A stretch of 64,000 bases of DNA from Liopterus haemorrhoidalis (lineage: Eukaryota > Arthropoda > Insecta > Coleoptera > Dytiscidae): positions 17,796,980 through 17,860,979 of the forward strand of contig OZ020623.1 of assembly GCA_963971575.1 (NCBI GenBank). Direction: 5' to 3'. The notes beneath the pieces are model-generated. The model was given only the letters and a program-made list of their open reading frames with translations. It made no database searches and was not told the DNA's origin. The position numbers and the translations under genes are program-made. The first letter of the stretch is position 1. Each line of letters begins with the position of its first letter. Below are positions 57,901 through 64,000 of the stretch, one piece after another.

Positions 57901-60900
57901 CACTATACTAGTTTTTTAAAACGTTTATAGAAGCAAAGATTCAGTGTCTCATTGGAGGTATTAAATAAAATTTTAATTATAAAAAAAAAATGTTTTTTTC
58001 TTATCAACATTTTTAGTTACGATATAGTCATCGCGGAAGAGTGTACGGAAGACGATACTGGAGCATTGGACATGTTATCACGGCTTGAAGAACAGTTAAC
58101 AAAGCAACTAAAGATGTGCCTATCGACTCGAGATCATCATAAGGCCCTAGGTGATGTTGCTGGTACAAATCGTTTCGAACATCTCGCATTGTCCGTCACG
58201 AAAGACCTTGATATTGTCCGATACGCACATCGGACTAACACAGGAACAATGCCAAAATTCCATTATGAAATAAAAAGCTTTTCCGTCGTCAAATGCTGTA
58301 CAGACTTGAATGATAATGACTTCGAACTAACGATAGTAAGAGGAATTAATTTTAACTGCACCAACCCTAAAGATATAGATACATACGTAAAATTTGAATT
58401 TCCATATCCACAGGTAAGTCCAACAAGTATTTAATAATGGTTTTTCTCCACGACCACTATAGAATTTACCAATTCTAAAACCAATTTTGACTACAGAAAG
58501 TTAATATTCTAACACAAGATTTGGAATGTTATTCTAAAGCACTTATCTTCTTATGCATTTTGCGTGTATTTCATTCCATCACTTGTTATGGAATAACTAT
58601 TCTATGCTTGTTGTCATTTGTTTTTGTACTGTTACATTAAAATATATGCAATGTTTACATTAAATAAATGCAACATAACTTCCTAAAAAGTACTAAAATA
58701 GTGGCCGATGTGCGGCAAATTAAATTAAAATGAAACAAATAATAAATAAAAAAATAAGTTTAATTAATTGATTAATTTGTTATGTAATATAAATTATTTG
58801 TTAATTTTTTTATTTTTCTCTCTGGTGGTCGTGGAGAAAGTAGGGTCTGTGACTCGGTTGGAAGAGAAAATTCGATGCTCGTGGTTCTCGCATCCAATTT
58901 TCTCATTCCAACCTTGTTACAGAATATACTATTAGGATTTCGTAGATGTGACCAAGAAACCCTTAGGCTACGGTTACAGTGGAAGCGTGTTCGCCCGAAG
59001 TACAGTTCGGGCGTATTAGCGCGTAAACGGGCATATTCGCGCGTATACGAGCGACTAGATAGGTGGTGTTTAGTTCTAGCAGTTATTTTAATGGCAAAAA
59101 AATAAATAAATGGGATATTTGTATTAAGAATGCCACAAAAAATTACATTTTAAAATGATATTAACCTTAACCAAAAAATGTTTATTGGAAGTATGAATTT
59201 ACAAACCTTAAACAAAACGGCCAAAAAGTACAATTCAAACGATGAAAGTAACTAGATTGCAAAATCTAGTTCCGCCTAAACGTTTGGAATAGCCTATAAT
59301 TCTCCAATTTGTTAGTAATATAGAAAATATCAAGAATGTTTGCATAATAAAGCAGATTAATTTTGACACAATTCACCTTTGAGTAATTTTATATATATTT
59401 TTTTCTTTATTACATTAATTAAAAAAATACGTCACTGTTATTCCCGTACCGCCAAGTATTCTTTCAGGTACCACTAGTGATACGCGTACCACCGGTTGAG
59501 AACCACTGGTGTAAACCATTCATATGTTGTTTTGTTTTTTATTATGTTTAGAACATGGAAAAATTAAATATTTCTCCTTATCGCTAACTTTTAATTCAGT
59601 CGCCACTTCATCCCATAATTTACGTAATTGATCAGTGGTGAGTTTTACATTTTTGATCCCATAACGATCTTCGATCAAAAACTAAAAATATTAATTTCTC
59701 AATATTCATTTTGTATACACAGACTGTACCACAAAGCAAGTAAAACAAGTGGACTGTACGGAGATAAGAACTGTAGGTAGAACGCATACTCGCGCGAACA
59801 AACCAAACAATTTTGAATTCAGCTATTCGGGCGATTTACAACACAAAGATGTGTACTTCTACACGCTAGAATTAGTCGCTCGAATGCGGGCGAGTACGAG
59901 CGTAGTTCGCGCGATTGATAAGCTTCTACAGTATCTAAACCTGTGTTTTTCTACACGCTTTAATAAGTCGCGCGAATGCGGGCGAGTACGCGCGACTTAC
60001 TGTTCGCGCGAACACGCTTCCACTGTAACCGTAGCCTTATACCGTCACTTATATATCTGTCTGTTCGGTACAGATAGTTGTGGCGAAATGGTTGGACCTA
60101 GCATCTTTAACCCGCATATAGGAAAAATAGTAATACTTCTAAAAAAACACTTCAGAATATATTGTCACACACCCTGTAACCCAGATGGGTTAATCTAAAA
60201 TTCTGAAAATTTCTAAGTAATGTATAAATATGCACATGTATATTTTCATATAAAACAGTACAACAGTACAAGAGGAATTTTGTAATTAGATTAGTTTTTC
60301 GGAAAACATCACATTATTTGTGTTGTTGAACACTCGAGTAATATATACGCTAGAGCGGTAGTAGGCCGCATAAGCGGTAAGCTAGGAGTGAGAGCGCTGT
60401 TTGAGTATCTTTTCTGAAGTTTTTATAGGTTAATTCACCGTTAACTAAAGTGGTCGTGTTCGTTTTATTGTTAACAGAGTCGCAAATACATCATTTCAGT
60501 TTCGAATAAAGTGAAGTGAAGCGATAGTAAAACGAAAACCTACATCATAATCGGCGCGACAGCCCGAGCTGAGCCTTGGCTTCCTATTTCCAGGATTCGT
60601 GACCATATTTTCAATCTGTGTATATTCAGGAGTAATGTAGACGGGTCAAAACGTCACACTGACCACGTGACTTTCATATCTATGACCGGCGGTCTAGAAA
60701 CGGAGAACTTATGCGCCTATCTAGCGTTTGGAAACCTATTATTCAGGGCTTCGAACCGTTTTTTTTCGTTTCGGTTTTCGTTCCGGTTCAATTAAAAAAA
60801 TATATACCAGTTCGGTTCCGGTTTTTGTTCCGGCAAAAATAACGTTTTTTTTCGGTTTTCGGTTCAGTTCCGGGTGATAAATTTTTAAATGCTTTTATTT

Positions 60901-62541
60901 GTATTAGAAATTTATTTTCTACTATAATTTAGAAGAACATTTTATTCCTTTTTTGTAATAAACATACCAAGGCCACTGCCAGCGAGGAGGGGTTCTGGGC
61001 GTTCATTTTCTTATCCGGCTGAGCCAACAATTACTGCCGCGCTGCCTTAGGTCTTTTACACTAGGTGTAATGAGCATAAATTAATGCAACACTAGGTGTA
61101 TTTATCCCGACGTAAATACTTGTAAACCGGCGTAAGTAAGAACTTAACCTTAACATGGTAAATTACAAAAAGAAGAATTGCCCGCCAAAAAGATTGTTAG
61201 TGAATGCGGCCCGCGACGTAGAAAAGGTTACCGACCCGTGCTCTGGACTAGTGATTCTCAACCCAAATCTTGCCACGGACTGACAATTTTTTTTTACGTG
61301 GATCGATGAAAATATATTTTTTTAAGTATAATTTAATGTAAAACTTACATTACATAATTTACATTTAAAAGTAAATATTTTTTGTTGCTAGCACAAACAT
61401 AAATTTATAATTATGTGTACAAGTAAGTCGTAAATAATTTTATAAAAAATATTACTCAGTATTATATTATATCAGTTATATGTTTTTAAAATTTCGCGGA
61501 CCGGCGGTTGAGAAACACTGCTCTAGACAATGACATCATACATGATATTCTTCGTAGAACACAAATACATAAAGTTTAAATCTGCGTTCAGACCTCTTTA
61601 AATTAGTTGACTGTGCACTGTGCGTTATGGATATGTTTAATAGATTGTTTTAACTTCGTGGTAGCGTTTACATCTGAAGGAAATTAGTGGGTTACGAATA
61701 GTGCGATATCTGTGTGTCGTTAAACCAACTACGGTAGCTTCGTAAAATGTTTATTATCTATTATCGTTTTTCTAATTTTGCTGTCCTAGATTTTTACTAA
61801 CTAAACCTAACCTAATTACCGAACTTGATCGTATTTACTGTTAGTCTTTGTAATTTAGGGCGAGATTGGTTGTAATCGGCCCGATATAACATTTTGTTAG
61901 GTTATGTAAAAGCATACAATGTGAATGATCTCTCCGATATAGATTGAGATAGCTAATATGTTTATATGTCTGTCTTATTAAAACAACTTACTAACTACAA
62001 AGTTTAGAAAACTATCCACCATCGACAATGTACAACGTATTAAATTTAGAGGTCTGAACGGTTGCTTGCCTTACCATAAAACTGTCAAGCATTCAACATT
62101 TGGGCATCTACGAAATCCTGAAAAGTGTGAAAATTCACACTTCGCATAAATTTTTCTGTTATATTTATGATTTTAGGAAGAACCGGTTAAAGACAGAACA
62201 AGTACTATTAAGGATACAAATAATCCAGAATATAATGCCACGTTTACATTACCAATTCAGAGAACTGCCAGACCATGTTTGCGGGTTTTTAAAAGACAAG
62301 CAGTAAAATTTGAAGTTTATTCTAAAGGGTAAGTTATATTGCTTTATAGTTTTGGCTAAAAAATTTTCTTGCTCGAATTGGGGTAAATGCCTGTTTGTTT
62401 CATAAACGGGTTTTTGCTAGTTGTTTTGCTAGCAATTTTTGTTGTTTCAGTGGATTTTTCCGAGGCGATACCTTGCTAGGAACTGTAAATATTAAATTAC
62501 AGCCTTTAGAGACGCAGTGTGAGCTACACGACTCGTATGAC
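42947..62541 (+). CDS. lgd: Lgd/CC2D1 (coiled-coil, DM14 and C2 domain protein), 3' partial
   Basis: Visible exons are 42947-43009, 43547-43928, 47241-47873, 53445-53922, 58017-58413, 62177-62328 and 62451-62541. All junctions are GT-AG and in frame, giving 732 codons with no stop; the C-terminus lies beyond the window. Four DM14 repeats start at about residues 127, 226, 338 and 451, each with an (L)..R...Y/F....A...G core and a GKP/GQEVD-(L)-P type end. Acidic (DDDDDD) and Glu/Pro-rich linkers separate them. A helical region (about 530-590) leads to a C2 domain from about residue 605 (HYEIKSFSV, ELTIVRGINF, then NNPEYNATFTLPI and FFRGDTLLGTVNIKLQPLE). In flies and mammals four DM14 repeats plus C2 define Lgd/CC2D1A/B, which binds ESCRT-III Shrub/CHMP4 and limits ectopic Notch activation in endosomes. 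The DM14-1 and DM14-3 codons are split by introns. Introns 2-5 are transposon-rich. The start is the first ATG (MFGKKKDERPKREHRDRNL), like the basic Lgd N-terminus. Confidence 0.95.
43010..44215. other. lgd intron 1 and start of intron 2: no repeat seen
   Basis: Apart from exon 2 (43547-43928) this stretch shows no transposon end or coding similarity. An open frame on the minus strand opposite exon 2 is only the antisense of its acidic repeats. Confidence 0.45.
44216..44474. mobile_element. MITE with ~35 bp near-perfect inverted ends (259 bp)
   Basis: CATATCGCGGGTGACCTGGC continuing AATACCTCCTATCTGC at the left is inverted at the right with a single early mismatch. Flanks are AT-rich, so the target duplication cannot be fixed. 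No other copy was noticed. Confidence 0.8.
44718..45538 (-). mobile_element. Solo LTR, copy 2
   Basis: It matches 24114-24987 along its length. On the minus strand it starts TGTAACGAATCGGTCAG and contains TTATATAAACTCCCATCTCT, a plausible LTR TATA box, 50-60 bp before a conserved CAGTATTCGGTCCG. No internal region is attached. It lies in lgd intron 2, antisense to lgd. Confidence 0.72.
45539..46050. repeat. R2 motif and unassigned intron 2 sequence
   Basis: CCGGCGGTCTAGAAACGGAG directly follows the solo LTR and extends to about 45605. The remainder is AT-rich. TCCCAATTTTTTATCTAGA with GGAATCCAAAAATTC (about 45710-45755) is loosely repeated at about 47145-47190. Confidence 0.5.
46051..46547. 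mobile_element. hAT MITE (CAGTGGTTCTCAACC ends), 497 bp
   Basis: Inverted ends CAGTGGTTCTCAACC / GGTTGAGAACCACTG and a perfect 8 bp duplication CTGTAGAC (46043-46050, 46548-46555). GCGGCACCC repeats lie near both ends and the middle is AT-rich. No transposase is seen. Confidence 0.93.
46896..47000. repeat. Small imperfect inverted repeat (~100 bp)
   Basis: CCGGTCATAAGG..TTTTGCATTT at the left pairs with AAATGCAAAAAGG..TATGACCGAAA at the right with mismatches. It is either a very small MITE or a degraded fold-back element, in lgd intron 2. Confidence 0.5.
47874..48142 (+). other. Open read-through extension of lgd exon 3 with two hydrophobic segments
   Basis: If the exon 3 donor (GTGAAT at 47874) is not used, the frame stays open for 89 codons. 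These encode VCIFIIILLVVGMIINAFIY and later AYFIIADILLIRYVLAMF, two membrane-like stretches, before TAA. The spliced form is supported because exon 4 completes DM14-3. A retained-intron isoform ending in membrane segments is possible but may simply reflect AT-rich sequence. Confidence 0.3.
48303..48821 (+). repeat. R1 family copy in lgd intron 3
   Basis: It begins AGGGTTTCGTAGGTATAACC, with GTTTGTCTGTCTATCTGTGT and AGAGAGTTCAAATTTGGCAC downstream. It contains the degenerate ATTTAAAAATCAG and GTTCTGAACCGGGAT blocks and stops at the MITE-A insertion. Confidence 0.7.
48826..49016. mobile_element. MITE-A copy 12
   Basis: TAGCCTGTTTCTTTGGTTTA then GGCGGAACTAG at the left; TTCCACTTAAAGGTTTGGAA then TAGGCTA at the right, with TA-rich flanks. 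It shows that MITE-A has two different end sequences, a TTTCTTTGGTTTA type and a TTCCAAACG type. Confidence 0.8.
49154..50270. mobile_element. Inverted-repeat element (GGTTTTACAC ends) hosting a hAT element
   Basis: GGTTTTACACAGTTCAATTT then ATTGATCAA at the left is inverted as TTGATCAATAAATTGAACCG then TGTAAAACC at the right. A second subterminal pair (TTTACACACATCAATTTATT) is also inverted. It is unclassified. Without the nested hAT it is about 520 bp. Confidence 0.65.
49382..49967. mobile_element. hAT MITE (CAGCGGTTCTTAAAC ends), 586 bp
   Basis: CAGCGGTTCTTAAAC / GTTTAAGAACCCCTG with a perfect 8 bp duplication ACCTAGAT (49374-49381, 49968-49975). GGGGTCC motifs lie near both ends. It is nested in the GGTTTTACAC element. 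Confidence 0.92.
50547..51381 (-). mobile_element. PIF/Harbinger element with HARBI1-like N-terminal remnant
   Basis: Ends GGGCCATGTTCATAATCTTT and inverted TTATGAACATGGCCC are flanked by TAA on both sides. On the minus strand 50884-51183 encodes a 99-residue frame with YRFAKDRIRTLIEILHDDI, ISTELQICIALRYFAKGSYQ and QDIGN, the N-terminal helical region of Harbinger transposases (HARBI1-like). The DDE catalytic domain is absent, so this is a deleted copy. Its relative is at 54098-55975. Confidence 0.9.
51455..52217. mobile_element. hAT element (CAGTGGCGTA ends), 763 bp, with R1 insert
   Basis: CAGTGGCGTA / TACGCCACTG with a perfect 8 bp duplication CAACCGGC (51447-51454, 52218-52225). An R1-like sequence (TTTCAGGTTTTCGTAAGTAT) occupies about 51648-51940. 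A C10 run lies near 52158. No transposase is seen. Confidence 0.88.
52280..52340 (-). repeat. Dispersed 60 bp repeat motif
   Basis: ATTACTCCTGAATGTACACA then GATTGAAAATATGGTCATGA and AACCTGGAAA is the inverse of segments at about 37873-37935 and 60589-60645. The unit is shared by three loci. I cannot assign its family. Confidence 0.6.
52473..53339. mobile_element. Harbinger-like element (AGCTGCGTTCAGAG ends)
   Basis: AGCTGCGTTCAGAGCACTTA / the inverse of AAGAGCTCTGAACGCAGCT are flanked by TTA on each side (52470-52472, 53340-53342). It hosts a hAT element at 52520-52808. Related partial copies are at 56270-56506 and 61578-62062. The right TTA is the start of an R1 end, so it inserted into an R1 copy. 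Confidence 0.8.
52520..52808. mobile_element. hAT MITE (CAGTGGCGCAG ends) with 4 minisatellite units
   Basis: CAGTGGCGCAG / TGCGCCACTG flanked by CTGTAGAC and CTGTAGGC (52512-52519, 52809-52816). About four units of GAGGACCTTTTTTTTGCTCA then TCACTTGGATTTT(A/G)GA fill the middle, the inverse of the units at 11763-12045. Confidence 0.9.
53344..53390 (-). repeat. R1 terminal fragment near the lgd exon 4 acceptor
   Basis: CCTACGAAACCTTGATATAT then AAAAATTCACACTTCACA and a T-run is the R1 end. It finishes 54 bp before the acceptor AG at 53443-53444. Confidence 0.7.
54462..55484 (-). mobile_element. 5'-truncated LINE with 9 bp target duplication
   Basis: AAATGTAAT occurs on both sides (54453-54461, 55485-55493). 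On the minus strand the copy starts within the reverse transcriptase (LVLSIFNYGDILYGPCLS). After a 253 bp interruption it continues HRIQKTQNCCVRFVLSLRRR, WLNMEKRRKLHNATFVHKLL and FFKRSFLYSAPTVYNNVP. It ends with a (TTA)n tail at the left edge, as in CR1/Jockey-like elements. Confidence 0.88.
55142..55394. mobile_element. Small TA-flanked MITE inside the LINE (253 bp)
   Basis: It interrupts the reverse transcriptase frame between PCLS and DKHRIQK. Ends TTGGCATCTGACA / TGTCAGTTGACAA lie between TA dinucleotides, compatible with a Tc1/mariner-type MITE. GAGGCGC motifs lie near both ends. Confidence 0.65.
56270..56506. repeat. Partial copy of the AGCTGCGTTCAGAG Harbinger-like family
   Basis: CCGAATTCAGAGCTCTTTAA then GCAAGTTAGGAATTAACACG and GTAAAATATTTTATATGTAT follows 61590-61800 in order. 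It ends where the long inverted repeat begins at 56507. Confidence 0.6.
56507..56745. repeat. Long inverted repeat: 91 bp arms, 57 bp spacer
   Basis: GGCTAGAATAGTACAATATA (56507) to GTTTCGGAAAC (56597) is inverted at 56655-56745 with only three mismatches that I can find. A transcript from either strand, including unspliced lgd pre-mRNA, would fold into a long hairpin. The spacer contains CTCGTGAGTCATCACTTCTC. No coding function: the small leucine/isoleucine-rich frames are mirror images of each other. Confidence 0.9.
57115..57282. mobile_element. MITE-A copy 13
   Basis: GCTATTCCAAACGTCTAAGC at the left and CCGCTTAAACCAAGGAAACA at the right, in TA-rich flanks, in lgd intron 4. Confidence 0.75.
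57283..58016. other. lgd intron 4, end: no feature seen
   Basis: AT-rich sequence up to the exon 5 acceptor at 58016. No repeat ends or coding similarity are seen. Confidence 0.45.
58414..58933. other. lgd intron 5, start: palindromic hint only
   Basis: TTTCTCCACGACCACTATAG at about 58442 and TCTGGTGGTCGTGGAGAAAG at about 58821 are partly inverted. They suggest a ~400 bp MITE with short ends (CTTTCTCCACGACCAC type). Nothing else is recognised. Confidence 0.4.
58966..60036 (-). mobile_element. PIF/Harbinger element, 1071 bp, with Myb-like fragment
   Basis: GGCTACGGTTACAGTGGAAG then CGTGTTCG at the left is inverted at the right, with TTA on both sides (58963-58965, 60037-60039). GCGCGAA/TTCGCGC-type repeats fill both subterminal zones. 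The minus strand about 59551-59665 reads VKLTTDQLRKLWDEVATEL, resembling the Myb/SANT-like accessory protein encoded by Harbinger elements. A MITE-A half (59085-59297) and a hAT end (CGGTTGAGAACCACTG at about 59491-59506) lie inside. The plus-strand 149-residue frame over the right end is an artefact of the subterminal repeats. Confidence 0.88.
59085..59297. mobile_element. MITE-A long form, right half only (copy 14)
   Basis: It matches the right half of the 407 bp copies (AAAATAAATAAATGGGATAT onward) and ends CGCCTAAACGTTTGGAATAG. The left half is missing. Confidence 0.8.
60426..61248. repeat. Mixed repeat debris in lgd intron 5
   Basis: The 60 bp dispersed motif (CTATTTCCAGGATTCGTGAC) lies at about 60589-60645 and an R2 motif (CCGGCGGTCTAGAAACGGAG) at 60681-60740. 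CAGGGCTTCGAACCG at about 60763 starts a block rich in CGGTTCCGGTTTTTG-like repeats, probably one end of a hAT element whose other end I did not find. Confidence 0.5.
61249..61520. mobile_element. hAT MITE (272 bp)
   Basis: TAGTGATTCTCAACC / GGTTGAGAAACACTG flanked by CTCTGGAC and CTCTAGAC (61241-61248, 61521-61528). The CACGGACTG and GCGGACCGGCGG subterminal motifs resemble other CAGTGGTTCTC elements. Confidence 0.83.
61578..62062. mobile_element. Harbinger-like element, third copy of the AGCTGCGTTCAGAG family
   Basis: TCTGCGTTCAGACCTCTTTA at the left and the inverse of TTTAGAGGTCTGAACGGTTG at the right. The interior matches 53085-53339 in reverse. The target duplication is eroded. Confidence 0.65.
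62106..62156 (-). repeat. R1 terminal fragment at the lgd exon 6 acceptor
   Basis: ATCTACGAAATCCTGAAAAG then TGTGAAAATTCACACTTCGC and a T-run ends 20 bp before the acceptor AG at 62175-62176. Confidence 0.75.
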
Positions 62542-63093
62542 GTAAGTTTAATATAAGGACCCCGGTTAACGCTAGGTTGAATGCTGTTATAACACGTTTT
62601 TGTCAAATACAGTATACTCTCGATAATCCTACACATATGGGGTTGAACATTGTCGGGTTACCCAGTCGGCTGGATTACTGGACGGATAATGAGAATTTAA
62701 TAAATAATGCGATTTTGTAACAAAAAAAAATCTTTATTAATAAATATGAACATTATGTATTCAAAATTTCAATCTAATGTTTTAAAAAAATCGTACATTG
62801 TTTTTTATTTTTTCACTTAAAACGATTTTAAAAGTGCCTTCTCTTACAATTTTTTCAATGTTAATAAGTTGTGACTGTTCACTTTATTTTCTTTCACCTA
62901 CTTTATCACTGCTCAACGCAGATGCGTCAGAGTATACAATAGGGGAAACTTTTTAAGGTCGCAGCGCCATATGCGGCAAAAGCTGGAACACTCGAGAATG
63001 ACATTAAACTGTTACTTGTGTATTTGATTACATGGCGAAAATGAACACGAGTTGTATTTTTCTATTATCCAAGCTTTTTTAGGCATTTTTTAT
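62542..63093 (+). repeat. lgd intron 7, start, with a possible pogo-type end
   Basis: After TA at 62608-62609 the sequence CAGTATACTCTCGATAATCC resembles a pogo/Tigger terminus (CAGTAxACTCTCGATAATCC type). No inverted partner was found before the window edge. The rest is AT-rich. Confidence 0.45.
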
Positions 63094-63610
63094 GGATTTG
63101 CAGGTATAACCAAAAAACCCTTACACCGTCATTTTGTCGTCAGAAAAAAAATGAGAGAGATTATAAACTAAGAGAGTCGAAATTTGGCATGCTTATACAA
63201 CTCTTTGACCTGCACATAGGAAAAATACTAAATATCTATAAAAAAACATACCCCCCTAAAAATATAAACATAAATGCTCATGGAAAAAAAATATATTTTT
63301 AAAAATTGTGAGTAAGGTATCAAGTGAAAGCCCTTAGTACGTGGATTAACTATCAAAATTTTATTTTTGCAAAATAAATTATTTTGATGCGATTTATGCC
63401 AATATTGTGCAAAAAAAAAATGTCCCACACACTGTAGCTGAGATGGTTTAAACTTAAAGAAAAAATTCTAAGTAATGTACATTGGTGTGAACCGGAATAG
63501 TACAACAGGAATTTTTGATCAGATTATGTTTTCTGAAAATAACGCATTTTTTGTGTTTTTTTGTTGACGATATACAAAAGGTATAGTTATGTAACACACT
63601 ATACTAGAAG
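63094..63610 (+). repeat. R1 family copy in lgd intron 7
   Basis: TGGATTTGCAGGTATAACCA then AAACCCTTACACCGTCATTT, GTCGAAATTTGGCATGCTTA and GTACAACAGGAATTTTTGAT. It closely follows the copy at 30480-31312, which makes it useful for a consensus. Confidence 0.72.
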
Positions 63611-64000
63611 GCGTATCCTGGTAAATATATTAGTAAAAAATAAAAAGCTACTCTGCCTGAAGAAGTGGAATGGCCTTTTAATATATGAACTGATGATTAA
63701 GACAAATTTTGGGTGACGTAAGTGCCTTTATTCAGTCTTTTCTTGGATGTAAAAAATCATTCATCAAAGTTGCTCGTTGCATAAATTGCAACGAGCAAAC
63801 ACGCATTCATGCGCTTGAATTTTTGTCCATTTTTAGTTTTTGGATCCATAGAGACATTTGTGTATGATGTGGACCTACGATCCAGTTTTTCTCTACCTCC
63901 AAATATCATTTCAATTGATATTGTTCCCGATTTAGGAAAATTATGGAATGTTTAAGTGGAATATTTCTTTATTCACGATTTACATTGCGGCACACAACAA
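63611..64000. other. lgd intron 7 to window edge: one small hairpin
   Basis: TGCTCGTTGC and GCAACGAGCA (63771-63797) form a perfect 10 bp stem with a 7-base loop. No lgd exon continuing the C2 domain could be recognised here, so the next exon should be beyond 64000. Confidence 0.45.

Larger units (their letters stand above)
58934..60425 (+). repeat. R1 copy split by a Harbinger element
   Basis: AGGATTTCGTAGATGTGACC..CCCTTA at the left continues after the insertion with TTATACCGTCACTTATATAT, CTGTTCGGTA and CAACAGTACAAGAGGAATTT. With the insertion removed the order matches other R1 copies. Confidence 0.75.

Noticed and set aside
57952..58016. Start at 57952 (MEVLNKIL) for an independent gene over lgd exon 5
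   Set aside because: This is intron sequence running into the acceptor TTTTTAG. The exon 5 frame joins exon 4 in phase.
59749..60198. 149-residue plus-strand frame in lgd intron 5
   Set aside because: It runs across the Harbinger right subterminal repeats and into R1. The arginine/threonine-rich composition comes from GCGCGAA repeats.

Overview
The window is AT-rich nuclear DNA of an animal, most probably an insect; I cannot fix the order. The evidence is three spliced genes with canonical GT-AG introns and metazoan domain architecture, set in a very dense background of DNA transposons (hAT, PIF/Harbinger, pogo/Tigger, Tc1/mariner MITEs), non-LTR retrotransposon fragments and solo LTRs. There is no bacterial-type operon, CRISPR array or phage module. 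No element seen here is intact enough to move itself.

Layout. (1) 454-22924, plus strand: the complete WW-domain oxidoreductase gene WWOX in five exons (416 residues). Its three large introns (about 3.0, 9.6 and 8.6 kb) are largely filled with transposons. (2) 22925-39725: about 17 kb of intergenic DNA with a hAT element, a palindromic element broken by three younger insertions, pogo/Tigger remnants, LINE fragments, a Harbinger-like MITE and a Helitron-like fragment. (3) 39726-42601, minus strand: the complete two-exon SDHAF4 gene, a mitochondrial complex II assembly factor. (4) 42947 to beyond the right edge, plus strand: the gene for Lgd/CC2D1, a coiled-coil/DM14/C2 regulator of ESCRT-III. 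Seven exons are visible (732 codons) and the 3' end lies outside the window. SDHAF4 and lgd are head to head, with 345 bp between their start codons, so they probably share a bidirectional promoter.

The three genes do not form one pathway: WWOX is a WW/SDR protein, SDHAF4 serves succinate dehydrogenase, and Lgd serves endosomal sorting and Notch trafficking.

Most of the rest can be read as dated insertions, because many elements still have recognisable target-site duplications (8 bp for hAT, TTA/TAA for Harbinger, TA for pogo and Tc1/mariner). The most unusual observations are: a ~40 bp minisatellite unit shared by three hAT elements with different terminal repeats; a palindromic element whose two arms act as empty-site controls for its insertions; a 91 bp-arm inverted repeat in an lgd intron; and one repeat end lying 20-54 bp upstream of three splice acceptors. 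I did everything by eye, so edges of degenerate repeats are approximate.
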